This document shows, in pieces, positions 38,500 to 47,605 of a stretch of 64,000 bases of DNA. The stretch spans positions 124,001 to 188,000 of the forward strand of contig NZ_PJCH01000011.1 of assembly GCF_002943565.1 (NCBI RefSeq), in the 5' to 3' direction. The notes beneath the pieces were generated by a model. It was not told the DNA's origin and did no database searches. It was given only the letters and a program-made list of their open reading frames with translations. Numbering within the stretch: the first letter of the stretch is position 1; the number at the start of each line of letters is the position of its first letter. Both the position numbers and the translations under genes were made by a program. The stretch comes from Hyphococcus luteus (lineage in GTDB: Bacteria > Pseudomonadota > Alphaproteobacteria > Caulobacterales > Parvularculaceae).

Positions 38500-40530
38500 C
38501 TAATACGAGTCTGGGGCGGGCGCTTCGACGCCCGTCACATCATTGATCAAACGCTCCATCTCCGACACCGGCTGGCCGTCGCGCAGAAGCTCGCGCGCGC
38601 GCATGTAATCGAATTTGCGCTTGGTGGCCGCCTGCGCAGTCTCCTGGTCGCGAATGACCGTCGGCCGGATGAACACCATCAGGTTTTGCCGGCGGCGCTC
38701 CTTCGACGACGACTTGAAGAGATTGCCGACGCCGGGAATGTCCCCGAGCAGCGGCACTTTTTCCGAGCGCTCTTCGCGGGTGTCGTCAACGAGACCGCCG
38801 ATGACCAGGATGTCGCCATTATCGACCAGCGCCGTCGTGGTGATTTCGCGTTTATTGGTGATGAGGTCGGTGGAAGACGTGTTGATCGGCCCTGCGATCG
38901 AGGAGATTTCCTGCACGATTTCCATGGTCACCGTATCGCCGTCATTGATTTGCGGCGTCACTTCCAAAATGACGCCCACCTGCTCGCGGCTGATCGTCCG
39001 AAACGCATTGGAGAAATTGTCGCCGATGGCCTCGCCCGTGGTGATGGGAATTTCTTGTCCCACCTGAAGGCGGGCCGTCGTATTGTTGAGGGTTACGACC
39101 GACGGCGTCGAGAGAACATTGGAGTCGGAGTCGTTTTTAAGCGCCGTCAGAATGCCGCCGAAAATATTGCCGTCGCCAAACTCAAAACCGCCCCCAAGCG
39201 TAAGCCCCTGCACGCCGATCAGCGACTGCAGCGCCTGTTTGGCCAGTTCCGACTGAATGCTTTCGGTTTCGGTATTGGTCACGACGCCGTTGGCGTCGGT
39301 GATCGTTGTCGAGGGCGTCTCAAAAACATCGGTGAATTTCGATCCGTTTAACAGGGCTGCGCCGGCGGCGGGATAAATGTTGGGCCCGGCGGAATAATTC
39401 GTCGCCGAAAACGGAATGTTGTCGCCGGTCAGGAAATACTGAACGCCGAGCTCGCGCGCGGCCGTGTCCGATATTTCCACGATGATCGCCTCCACCTGCA
39501 CCTGCGGACGGCGCACGTCGAGCTTGGCGATGACGTTCTGCAGCGTGCGCTGGATATTGGCGTCGCCATTGATGATGATCGAATTGGTCGGTTTATGGAA
39601 CGACACTGTCGCGCGGCTGCGTGAGATGGTCGTGCCGCCGCCCTCGCCGCCTTGGACGACATTGTTGGCGACTTCCTCCAGAAGCGGCGCAAGTTCTTCG
39701 GCGTTGGCGTGTTTGAGCGCGACGACCGCAAGCTCCGAGGTCGCTTCGCCATATTGATCGAGCTCGCCGATCACCAGTTCGAGCCGGCGCATGAGGCTCG
39801 GCTCGGCGCGGATGAGAAGTGAATTGCTGGCTTCCGCCGCGACCACGCTGAAGCCCCCGCGCCCGCCATTCTCTTCGGTCATTTCCTGGCCGATTTCGCG
39901 CACCAGCCGCGCCACTTCGCCGGCGGAAGCGTATTTGAGGGCGACCGTGCGATAGGTGGTCGTATCGCGGTCGAGCTCCTGAAGGACGCTGCGGATGCGC
40001 TCGGCGTTGTCCGCCGTATCGACAATGATCACGGCATTGCCGGTGCGCACCGGGCTGACGACGCCGTTATTGCCGATGATCTGGGCGAGGTTCGCCGCAG
40101 CCTCGCGCGCATCCACATATTTAAGCCGCACGATCTGCGTCGTCAGATCAGACCCCTTGCCCTCGCCAACCGGCCCCGCGGTGCGCGCCGCCTCCTGCAA
40201 GGGCACGATGCGGTATTTGCCGTCGCCGATGGGCGTCGCCACGAAATCGTTGGCGCGCAGGATCGCCTGGAACAGCTCCCAGGCCTCATCGGCGCAGAGC
40301 CCGCCATTGGGCGGCGACTTCACATTGACGCGCCCCTGCACCGCCGGATCGAGCAAAAAGGTCCGCCCCGTGCGGATGGCGATTTCATCAATCACGGCGC
40401 GCAGATCGGCGTCCTCGTAATTGAGCGCTTCGCCGCAATTTTGCTGTTGCTGCGCCAGCGCGGCGCCCGGCCCCATGAGACAGGCGGCCCCGAAACCAAA
40501 AGCGGCCAACGCCCTGCATAAGGTGTTCAT
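38500..40530 (-). CDS. gspD: Type II secretion outer-membrane secretin D
   Basis: A 676-residue secretin with signal peptide (about 1-26). The N0 domain (LNYEDADLRAVIDEIAIRTGRTFLLDP) is followed by N1-N3 domains and a secretin channel domain (about 350-610). Channel signatures are VPLLGDIPGVGNLF and the RQNLMVFIRPTVI end. About 55 residues follow the channel, in the place of a pilotin-binding S domain. Its start overlaps the gspC stop (TAATG). Confidence 0.96.
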   Translation of the reverse strand: MNTLCRALAAFGFGAACLMGPGAALAQQQQNCGEALNYEDADLRAVIDEIAIRTGRTFLLDPAVQGRVNVKSPPNGGLCADEAWELFQAILRANDFVATPIGDGKYRIVPLQEAARTAGPVGEGKGSDLTTQIVRLKYVDAREAAANLAQIIGNNGVVSPVRTGNAVIIVDTADNAERIRSVLQELDRDTTTYRTVALKYASAGEVARLVREIGQEMTEENGGRGGFSVVAAEASNSLLIRAEPSLMRRLELVIGELDQYGEATSELAVVALKHANAEELAPLLEEVANNVVQGGEGGGTTISRSRATVSFHKPTNSIIINGDANIQRTLQNVIAKLDVRRPQVQVEAIIVEISDTAARELGVQYFLTGDNIPFSATNYSAGPNIYPAAGAALLNGSKFTDVFETPSTTITDANGVVTNTETESIQSELAKQALQSLIGVQGLTLGGGFEFGDGNIFGGILTALKNDSDSNVLSTPSVVTLNNTTARLQVGQEIPITTGEAIGDNFSNAFRTISREQVGVILEVTPQINDGDTVTMEIVQEISSIAGPINTSSTDLITNKREITTTALVDNGDILVIGGLVDDTREERSEKVPLLGDIPGVGNLFKSSSKERRRQNLMVFIRPTVIRDQETAQAATKRKFDYMRARELLRDGQPVSEMERLINDVTGVEAPAPDSY

Positions 40531-41429
40531 TACTCATTCCCTGACTGACTAAGCGAAAGGGTGAGCGTCTGCCTGACGCCGTTCCTTTCGATTGTGACTG
40601 AAGCGGACCCGGCCCGGCTGATCTGATTAAGAAGCTCCGACATTCTGGCGGGATTTGACGACGGCTCGGTCCCGTTGATGGCGCGGACAATGTCTCCGTC
40701 GCGAAAACCGGCGTCTTCGAACGCCGCGCGGTCGCGGCCGGCGAAAACCATGACCGCCGGGCCCCCTTCAGGATCGACGCCGAGCCCGAAGCGGACAAGG
40801 CCGTTCAACATGTCGCGGGACGGCAAGTTGCCGATCTTGTCCGACGGGTCTTGCTCTTGCGCTGTCTCGGCAGGCTGATTTTGAACGGGCTGGCTCTGCA
40901 CGGGCGCCGGCCGCTCGATCGGCGCCTTGTTTTCAAAACGCAAGGATTCGCGCACGCCGTTTTGTTCGATAATGACATGATCGGAATGAACCGCAACCAG
41001 CCGGACGCCGGAGACGATCTCTTCACCGATGGCGAAACGGCGTTGCTCGCCTTCGGGAAGGCGGATGATCGCCGAGGGTTTTTCTTCCGCCGGCCAGACG
41101 CCATTGAGGCCGAGATCAAGCGCCGTTTCCTCAAGGTCCGCCGTCGCATCGACAACCGGCGCCGCAGCCTCGCTCGCAGCCGGAAACGGGTTGCGCGCAG
41201 TCACCTGGCGGTCTTCCCCGCCCGCGGCCCCCGCGCCCGCCGCTGCGAGCCTGTCGCCCTTCGGCAGGGGCAAAGGCGCGAAAAAAGCGATCGCCGCCTT
41301 GGCCAGGAAAAACGCGGTCAGCGCAAGCAGCAGCCATTCGGCCAAACGCGGGGCGCGCGCGAGCCATCCGGCCGCGCGCCGCGCGCCCGATGCGCCGCCA
41401 GTCGCCTGATGAAATTCTGCGCTCGCCAC
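40530..41429 (-). CDS. gspC: Type II secretion protein C with PDZ domain
   Basis: A 299-residue protein linking the inner platform to the secretin. It has a cytosolic N-terminus, one helix at about 29-50, a homology-region domain at about 95-165 (LNGVWPAEEKPSAIIRLPEGEQRRFAIGEEI), and a C-terminal PDZ domain at about 200-295 (FRDGDIVRAINGTEPSSNPARM). The GTG start at 41429 is the best available. It is the first gene of a 13-gene operon running to 29873. Confidence 0.92.
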   Translation of the reverse strand: MASAEFHQATGGASGARRAAGWLARAPRLAEWLLLALTAFFLAKAAIAFFAPLPLPKGDRLAAAGAGAAGGEDRQVTARNPFPAASEAAAPVVDATADLEETALDLGLNGVWPAEEKPSAIIRLPEGEQRRFAIGEEIVSGVRLVAVHSDHVIIEQNGVRESLRFENKAPIERPAPVQSQPVQNQPAETAQEQDPSDKIGNLPSRDMLNGLVRFGLGVDPEGGPAVMVFAGRDRAAFEDAGFRDGDIVRAINGTEPSSNPARMSELLNQISRAGSASVTIERNGVRQTLTLSLSQSGNE

Positions 41430-41730
41430 CTTGAACCGCCTTCGCGCCGGAACCGTTTCCGGCGCTTTGCTTAATGCTCCCTGAAAGTAACCAAAAAAGC
41501 CTTAGCAAAACGATAGTCAGCCGCCCAAATTCCTGGACGGCTGACATTTAACATTTATTCCAGAAAGGAAGGAAAAATCTATGAAATTTCAGGGTTTTTC
41601 TCATTTCCTGCATACTCGAAACAGGACGCCGCCAGCCGGCTCCCGCCCATAAAAAAGGCCGCGGCGGACATTAGCCAAGAGTTAATGTCCGCCGCGGGCC
41701 TGTTTTTCGCTTTCCTCCACGGGGAGAGGA
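41430..41730 (-). promoter_or_regulatory. gspC upstream region with two dyads
   Basis: Between the TonB-receptor terminator and gspC lie an inverted repeat with arms GTCAGCCG and CGGCTGAC (41516-41523 and 41538-41545) and a 9-bp hairpin (41444-41452 with 41457-41465) ending only 15 bases before the gspC start. The promoter for the gsp operon should be here. I saw no Pho box comparable to the one at 47379-47422. Confidence 0.45.
41651..41707 (-). terminator. Strong terminator after the TonB-receptor gene
   Basis: A stem of about 17 bp (41657-41673 with 41683-41700, one bulge) closes an 8-9-base loop, with T tracts on both sides, so it could work both ways. It separates the lipoprotein-receptor transcript from gspC. 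Confidence 0.88.
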
Positions 41731-44370
41731 CTAGAACCGCGCGGTCAGGCTCGCCGAGAGGCTGCGACCGCGATTGTAGGTGTTGAAGTCGGCGACGCCG
41801 TCTTCGCCAGCCCGAGCAAGATCGGCGGTGCCCCGCTGTTCTTCAATGTGGCGTGCGCCCAGAAGGTTGCGGGCCGAAAGACCGATGGTGAAGTCGGTGC
41901 CGTGAATGATCACGTCCTGACGGAACACAGCGTCAAGCTGGAAGCCCGGCTTCTCATAAACGTCGAGCAGCCGGTTGGCCTTGGTCAGGACCTCGCCGCG
42001 CGCCAGAATGCGCTCGGAGACCCAGCCGCCAAGAAGCGTGAACTGCGTGCTTTCACCTTCCCAGCCGAACTGAGCATTGACGATGTGCTTCGGCGTGCCG
42101 ACCAGCGGCGAGCCGTCAAGACCGTAGCTTGAGGCCAGAACCTGATCGCCATCGCGTTCGGTGACCATGTCGTTGGCGCCAACCACGATTTCCGAATGGG
42201 TGTAGGTATAGTTGACCGAGAACAGCCACTCCTGATCGGCCAGCCAGCCGCTGTCGACCGGCATGGCGAACCGCGTCCGGTATTCGAATTCACCGCCAAG
42301 AAGCTTGGCTTCCGGCGAATTGATGAAGCTCGACTGGAAGGAAAAGTCCGTCGTGGTGAACTGAATTTCCTCGATCGGATTTTCGATCTTCTTGTAGAAA
42401 CCGCCCAACGTGATGAACTGGTTGCGTCCGAGATAATATTCGTAACGGACGTCATAGTTGCGGAATTCGCTGTTGGTCAGATTGCTGTTGCCGAAATAAA
42501 CGCGGTCCGTTTCCGGGTCGCTGAATTGCGACGCGGCGAGTTCGCGGAATTGCGGGCGTGCAATGGTGTGCGAATAGCCGCCGCGCAGCTGCATGTTGTC
42601 CGTGAAGTTCCAGGTGAGGGTCGCCGAGGGCAGCCAGTAATCTTTGGAGATGGCCGTGTCGAACGCCGTGCTGTCTCCAAAGCGGTCGAAGACGTCGACG
42701 GTCTGCCTGGCGTTTTCATAGCGAACGCCGGCTGTTGCGCGGACCGTCGGAATCAGCTCGCCTTCAGCCTGGAAATAGGCGGCTTTGGTCGTCAATTCGC
42801 CATTGTAAGAATTGACGCCCTGGGTGTTGGTGTCGATCAGCTGGAAGCGGTTGGGATCGATATTGTCAGGCGAATAAGCGTAATCGATGCGCGCCTGGGC
42901 GACGTCGATCGGAATCGAGGTGTTCAGCGTGAAGTTGAACGGGTTCGAGATAAATTCCCGGTCGTTGTCGGTATATTCATAGCCAAGGGAAAGCGTCAGC
43001 TCACGCGCTGACGGCATCGGCACATACCAATAGAAATCCCCGCCGGCGCTCCAGGTATCGTCCGTCAATTCGGAAAAATTGATGTTATGGCGCGTGTTGA
43101 AGACGATCGACGGCTGACCGACAATCGTGTCAGTGGCCAGATCGATCGGCGCAGACCGGTTTTCGAGCGAACGCTCGTAAGGCGTATCCCGCGTCGAGCG
43201 CGCAAACGCGCCGCGCCAATTGAAAGAGAACTGATCGCTGAGATCGTGTTCGCCGGACGCCTGCGTCATCCACAAAGCTCGCTGCAGCCAGGAATTCGAT
43301 TCCGTAACGAAACCGCCCGCCCCTTCAGAGTTGAAATTGTAGCCTTCCTGGATCTGCGCTTCTTTCCGGGTCGAATGGATGTAAAGGCCGGTCAGCGTGA
43401 AAACATGAGAATCCATCTCCAGCGCCGCAGACAAAAGCCCGTTGACGGTGGCATCCAGCGCCGTTTCCGTTTGCGTCGAGTTGACGCCAATACGTTCTTC
43501 CGAAGCGAGCTGACGGATGGCTTCTTTCGTCGTCCAGTCCTGTTTGTAGCCGACGACGCCGGTGATGCTGAAGACCGCGCCGCTGTCGATATCCCAATAT
43601 TTGCCGCCTTCGACGGAGCCTTCGTAATTGGGTCCGAGATTGCCGTTCTGGATCACGGAAAGCGGAGAATTGACAAGGCTTTCGCCAATCGCTTCCTGCT
43701 CTTCGTCAGGCAAGTCGCTGAGCTGCATGTCAGTGTTGACGATCGCGCGCAGCTCGCCTGGCATGCTGCGGATGCCGTCATCGTAACCGAGCCAGTCAAG
43801 ATCGCCGCCACGGACGTAAAGGCCGTTATGGGCGGTCGTAAAGGTGTTGGCGCCGATGCCGAGTTTGACATTGAGGAAATTCTCATCCGGCTTGCGGAGC
43901 GTTTCGAGATCGATGATGCCCCCCCCGAATTCGCCGGGATAGTTCGGCGAAAAGGTCTTCTGAACCGTCGCGCCGCCGAGAATATTGGACGGGAAGAGAT
44001 CGAGCGGCACGGTCCGTTTCAACGGCTCCGGGCTCGGCAGCGGCGAGCCGTTAAGGCGCGCCGAGGAATAACGGTCGCCGAGGCCGCGGACATAGGCGAA
44101 CTTTCCGCCCACAATGCTGAGACCGCTCAGACGCTTCAAGGCTTCGGCGGCGGTGTCATCGCCGGTGCGGGCGAGATCGTCCGCGTTGAGGAAAGTCGCG
44201 ACCTGCGATGTGGCGCGCTGGGGTTCGGGAATGTTGCGCCCGAGAACGACGATTTCGTCAGAAATCTGGGGGACGCCTGGTTGCGACTCGTCTTGGGCGA
44301 TTGCGCCCGACAAGGGAGCAAGCATGGTCGTCGCGAGGAGCATGCCTGCTATGGAACGATACGGCTTCAT
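41731..44370 (-). CDS. TonB-dependent outer-membrane receptor
   Basis: An 879-residue receptor. It has a signal peptide (about 1-26), a TonB box DEIVVLGR near residue 38, a plug domain (ALKRLSGLSIVGGKFAYVRGLGDRYSSARLNGSPLPSPEPL), and a large barrel ending in the outer-membrane signal RSLSASLTARF. The start is the ATG at 44370. It follows the duplicated lipoprotein gene by 76 bases, with a hairpin in the gap, and ends at a strong terminator. Co-transcription with a lipoprotein recalls SusC/SusD-style pairs, although the lipoprotein is not SusD-like. Substrate unknown; the upstream Pho boxes suggest a phosphorus source. Confidence 0.93.
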   Translation of the reverse strand: MKPYRSIAGMLLATTMLAPLSGAIAQDESQPGVPQISDEIVVLGRNIPEPQRATSQVATFLNADDLARTGDDTAAEALKRLSGLSIVGGKFAYVRGLGDRYSSARLNGSPLPSPEPLKRTVPLDLFPSNILGGATVQKTFSPNYPGEFGGGIIDLETLRKPDENFLNVKLGIGANTFTTAHNGLYVRGGDLDWLGYDDGIRSMPGELRAIVNTDMQLSDLPDEEQEAIGESLVNSPLSVIQNGNLGPNYEGSVEGGKYWDIDSGAVFSITGVVGYKQDWTTKEAIRQLASEERIGVNSTQTETALDATVNGLLSAALEMDSHVFTLTGLYIHSTRKEAQIQEGYNFNSEGAGGFVTESNSWLQRALWMTQASGEHDLSDQFSFNWRGAFARSTRDTPYERSLENRSAPIDLATDTIVGQPSIVFNTRHNINFSELTDDTWSAGGDFYWYVPMPSARELTLSLGYEYTDNDREFISNPFNFTLNTSIPIDVAQARIDYAYSPDNIDPNRFQLIDTNTQGVNSYNGELTTKAAYFQAEGELIPTVRATAGVRYENARQTVDVFDRFGDSTAFDTAISKDYWLPSATLTWNFTDNMQLRGGYSHTIARPQFRELAASQFSDPETDRVYFGNSNLTNSEFRNYDVRYEYYLGRNQFITLGGFYKKIENPIEEIQFTTTDFSFQSSFINSPEAKLLGGEFEYRTRFAMPVDSGWLADQEWLFSVNYTYTHSEIVVGANDMVTERDGDQVLASSYGLDGSPLVGTPKHIVNAQFGWEGESTQFTLLGGWVSERILARGEVLTKANRLLDVYEKPGFQLDAVFRQDVIIHGTDFTIGLSARNLLGARHIEEQRGTADLARAGEDGVADFNTYNRGRSLSASLTARF

Positions 44371-44408
44371 GATGAGATCAACCTTAATTTGAGTGCGCTG
44401 GAAGAAGA

Positions 44409-44434
44409 GCGGCGCCTCCTCTGGGAGGCGCCGC
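44409..44434 (-). terminator. Intercistronic hairpin (possible attenuator) between lipoprotein and receptor genes
   Basis: A perfect 11-bp GC-rich stem (44409-44419 with 44424-44434) has a 4-base loop and is followed on the minus strand by CTCTTCTTCC rather than a clean T run. It may partly terminate or protect the upstream message, setting a higher lipoprotein than receptor level. Confidence 0.6.
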
Positions 44435-44446
44435 CTGGCTCCGCAA

Positions 44447-47299
44447 TTAGCAATCGTCGGCAGCGAGACCGCAGCTCCAGTCCGCCCACCAGTCATCGGC
44501 CGAGTTCTCGACGGCGCCGATATAGTCGGTGTCTTCGAAGAACGGATCGATGTTGGTCGGAAGATCGGTGAAGGCCGTGCGTCCTGCAGCCGCCGAGTCA
44601 TTGATGAAGCCATCAATCAGGTTGACATCGACGGAAGTCGTGTTGGTCGCGTCGTCAGCGACGGCGTCGACCGCCACTTGCGTTTCCGGATCCTCATTGG
44701 TGAGGCCGCCGGTTCCGCAGTCGAACAGCGTGTTGTTAAAGGTCGGGTCGATATCGACGCCGTCAAAGGTGGCGTCGCCGTCGCCCGCATCCTGCCAGCG
44801 GAAGCATTCATCCGCCTCTTCGACCACGCCATTGATGAAGCGGCCGATGTGACCGGAGTTGATGCGGAAAGAATTGCCCGGATCGGTCGCTTTGGAGGTG
44901 CCGACGATGGTGAAGTTGGCGATGGTCGGGTTCGTCGCCGGAGACACCGTCGTGCCGGCGCTCGACATTTCGAAACCGTTGTCGCCGCGGCCGTCGCGCT
45001 GTTTCACGATGATGAACTGAACATTGCCCTGCCAGCCATTGTCCGTGTCGAGCGAGTCGTCGTCATTGCCCGTCAGGATGATGTGCTTGAGGTTCACCGT
45101 GCCGCCGAACATCTCCATGCCGTCGTCGGAGTTGTTGTGCACCTGGACATACTCAACTGTGGTGCCGGAGCCGACGCCGCCCCAGGAGATGCCGTTCAGC
45201 TCGTTGCCGGAAGACAGCGGGAAGCCGGCGAATTTCACCTGCGTGTACATCAAGGTTCCGCTGTTGTCGGCTGCTACGCCGCCGCCATACTGGGCTTCCG
45301 GCGCGGTCACGCCTTCGATGACGTTTTCGCAGTCGGCCATGCCCGGCGTGCCGCCGCCTTCGCAGCGGTTGATCGGCGCGCGGCCGAGAATGACGAGGCC
45401 GCCCCATTCGCCGATGGAGTCGAGGCGAAGCGAGGGGGAAACATCGCCCTGAAGGTCGGCTTCGGACGTGAAGACCACCGGGTTCTGACGCGTGCCCATG
45501 GAGAAGATCTGCGAGCCGCGATTGACGACCATGAAGTCGGAACCGGAGTTGCCGAAGATCGAAACGCCCGGTTCGATGTTCAGAACGGCCGGATCGCCGG
45601 CCGGGTCGAGACCGTCATTGCCCACATCGACGCCGATTTCAACGCGGCCGCTGAGTTCGTAGTAATTGCCACGGGTCAGGGTGAAGTCGTCGACATTAAC
45701 GCCGGCGACTTCGCAAACGCGCACGCCGTTGATGTCGTTGCCGGTGTCGGTGGTGCCGTCCGGACAGCCGGGATCTTCGAACACGTTGAACGTCCAGCCA
45801 GTCGCCCAGTTATTGGTTTCGGTTTCATCGGGACCGAAGGCGCCGAGATAGTCGGTGTCTTCGAAGAACGGATCGATCGTCGTCAGGTCGAACGGAGTCG
45901 CCATCGGCGGAACTTCCTTGGCGCCGGCCTGGAAGTTCGTGGTGATGGAGCTCGCCTCCTGAGAGTTGTTCGGATCGTTAGTGACCGAGTCGACCGCCGC
46001 CGGGGTTTCCGGATCGTCGATCGTCAGACCGCCGGTCCCGCAGTCAAACAGAACCGAATTGAAGGTCGGGTCGGTTCCGACGCCGTCATAGGTGGCGTTG
46101 TCGTTGCCCGCATCCTGCCAGCGGAAGCACTCATCCTGATCGATGACGACACCGTTGAGAAAGCGCCCGACATGCCCGGAGTTAATGCGCAGGGCATTGC
46201 CGGGATCGGTGGCTTTCGTCGACCCGACGATGGTGAAGTTGGCGATGGTCGGGTTCGTCGCCGGAGACACCGTCGTGCCGGCGCTCGACATTTCGAAGCC
46301 GTTGTCGCCGCGACCGTCGATTTGTTTGACGAGCAGGAACTGCACCTTGCCCTGCCAGCCATTGTCCGTGTCGAGCGAGTCGTCGTCATTGCCCGTCAGG
46401 ACGATGTGCTTGAGGTTCACCGTGCCGCCGAACATTTCCATGCCGTCGTCGGAGTTGTTGTGCACCTGAACGTAATCGACAGTGGTGCCGGCGCCGACGC
46501 CGCCCCAGGAGATGCCGTTCAACTCGTTGCCGGAAGACAGCGGGAAGCCTGCGTAGCGAACCTGTACGTAGCGCAGCGTGCCGGAGTTGTCGTCGGAAAC
46601 GCCGCCGCCATACTGGGCTTCCGGCGCGGTCACGCCTTCAACAACGTTTTCGCAGTCGGCCATGCCCGGCGTGCCGCCGCCTTCGCAGCGGTTGATGGGC
46701 GCGCGGCCGAGAATAACGAGGCCGCCCCATTCGCCGATGGCGTTGTCGGGATCGGCCTGCGTGCCTTCGAGATCGGCGCGGCTGGTGAAGACGATCGGCG
46801 CCGATTGGTCGCCGTCGGCTTCGAGGCGCGAACCGCGGTTAACCACCATGAAGTCGCTGCCGGATTCACCGAACAGGGTGACGCCCGGCTGAATGGTCAG
46901 GACCGCCGGGTCGCCGCCAGAGGCATCCGCGCCGACGTCTTCGCCGACATTGACGCGGCCGCTGATCCGGTACGCCACCGGAATACCGTCGCCATCGTCA
47001 TCTTTAAAGGGAAGCGCAATATTGGAAAGAATTGTGCCGGCGACGTCGCAGACGACCTGATCGACGCCGGTCGGATTGGCACCGGTAACCGGCAGGTCGA
47101 GCGCGTCGCCCTCGGCGAAACCGGTCGGACAGGCGTCCGCCGACACGGCGCCGCCTGTGCTTCCGCCGCCGCCGCCGCTCGGCGGCGTGCCCGGGTCTGT
47201 CGCTCCCGGCGATTCGATATCGCTGCCCTGCGTACAGGCGACCAGCGTCATCGCTGCGCCCGCAAGAAGAAACTTTTTCATGTTCGAGAATTGGCTCAT
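44447..47299 (-). CDS. Internally duplicated surface-type lipoprotein, partner of TonB receptor
   Basis: A 950-residue predicted lipoprotein: signal peptide with LVAC lipobox (Cys22, Thr at +2), then a Gly/Ser/Pro-rich tether (about 30-50). Two homologous halves follow, about 80-500 and 530-940. Each carries GDPAVLxIxPGVxxFGxSGSDFMVVNRGS, EWGGLVILGRAPINRCEGG, NNSDDGMEMFGGTVNLKH and NGVV...ECFRWQDAG. The short parallel repeats suggest a right-handed beta-helix with paired Cys and many Asp/Asn, possibly Ca-binding. GGGGG precedes the ATG at 47299. It is followed by the TonB-receptor gene and preceded by tandem Pho boxes. Role in substrate capture or hydrolysis is inference; I cannot name the family. 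Confidence 0.82.
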   Translation of the reverse strand: MSQFSNMKKFLLAGAAMTLVACTQGSDIESPGATDPGTPPSGGGGGSTGGAVSADACPTGFAEGDALDLPVTGANPTGVDQVVCDVAGTILSNIALPFKDDDGDGIPVAYRISGRVNVGEDVGADASGGDPAVLTIQPGVTLFGESGSDFMVVNRGSRLEADGDQSAPIVFTSRADLEGTQADPDNAIGEWGGLVILGRAPINRCEGGGTPGMADCENVVEGVTAPEAQYGGGVSDDNSGTLRYVQVRYAGFPLSSGNELNGISWGGVGAGTTVDYVQVHNNSDDGMEMFGGTVNLKHIVLTGNDDDSLDTDNGWQGKVQFLLVKQIDGRGDNGFEMSSAGTTVSPATNPTIANFTIVGSTKATDPGNALRINSGHVGRFLNGVVIDQDECFRWQDAGNDNATYDGVGTDPTFNSVLFDCGTGGLTIDDPETPAAVDSVTNDPNNSQEASSITTNFQAGAKEVPPMATPFDLTTIDPFFEDTDYLGAFGPDETETNNWATGWTFNVFEDPGCPDGTTDTGNDINGVRVCEVAGVNVDDFTLTRGNYYELSGRVEIGVDVGNDGLDPAGDPAVLNIEPGVSIFGNSGSDFMVVNRGSQIFSMGTRQNPVVFTSEADLQGDVSPSLRLDSIGEWGGLVILGRAPINRCEGGGTPGMADCENVIEGVTAPEAQYGGGVAADNSGTLMYTQVKFAGFPLSSGNELNGISWGGVGSGTTVEYVQVHNNSDDGMEMFGGTVNLKHIILTGNDDDSLDTDNGWQGNVQFIIVKQRDGRGDNGFEMSSAGTTVSPATNPTIANFTIVGTSKATDPGNSFRINSGHIGRFINGVVEEADECFRWQDAGDGDATFDGVDIDPTFNNTLFDCGTGGLTNEDPETQVAVDAVADDATNTTSVDVNLIDGFINDSAAAGRTAFTDLPTNIDPFFEDTDYIGAVENSADDWWADWSCGLAADDC
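44510..45830 (-). repeat. Second copy of a 1.3-kb tandem duplication inside the lipoprotein gene
   Basis: Long near-identical stretches recur about 1,320-1,330 bases apart. For example, the INRCEGGGTPGMADCEN-coding stretch occurs near 45,330 and again near 46,650, and a nearly identical stretch coding for FFEDTDY followed by a Gly-Ala sits near 44,520 and 45,850. The copies keep frame and differ mainly at third positions and in loop segments. Confidence 0.8.
45840..47150 (-). repeat. First copy of the 1.3-kb tandem duplication inside the lipoprotein gene
   Basis: Encodes the N-terminal homologous half. Boundaries are approximate, set by the first and last conserved blocks I could align by eye. 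Confidence 0.75.
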
Positions 47300-47368
47300 T
47301 GAAGAGACCCCCGGGGGAAAGTGTTACAAAGCATGATCGGCGGCGCCCCACGCGCCGGACGGACTGCC

Positions 47369-47422
47369 GATAGAGGAGGCGTTTGACAGCGGCGTGACAT
47401 GTTTGTTTCAGTTCGATGACAA
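47369..47422 (-). promoter_or_regulatory. Tandem Pho boxes (PhoB sites) and -10 of lipoprotein-receptor operon
   Basis: On the minus strand four 11-base units follow each other without a gap. They begin TTGTCAT (47422), CTGAAAC (47411), ATGTCAC (47400) and CTGTCAA (47389). This is the 7+4 periodicity of PhoB direct repeats. The last pair is the best match to CTGTCAT-N4-CTGTCAY and replaces the -35. A -10-like TCTATC lies at 47374-47369, eight bases beyond the last 7-mer. The lipoprotein ATG is about 80 bases downstream of the boxes. Confidence 0.8.
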
Positions 47423-47605
47423 TTGGCGCGGCGGCGATAATCCGTATGCGCACGGGGTGCATAGGTTAACAAGCGCACCCAGCGCGCACATCGCAACGCA
47501 CCCAATGCGCATGCGTGAAAAAAGCCTCCATAAAGTCATGCGATTGCGCCGCGGCGGCAAATCGGACAGTTTCCCTCACGGCAAACCGGGGCGGTCTTAC
47601 AAACC

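Noticed and set aside
41430-41730. Pho box before gspC
   Set aside because: AATGTTAAATGTCAG was considered, but the half-sites are not 11 bases apart and the second unit is missing, so direct PhoB control of the gsp operon is not supported.
44393-47302. 969-codon plus-strand open frame opposite the lipoprotein gene
   Set aside because: It is the mirror of a gene with signal peptide, lipobox, Pho-box promoter and repeat structure. The mirror protein is rich in Val, Ala, Arg and His with no family match, as expected of a GC-driven shadow frame.
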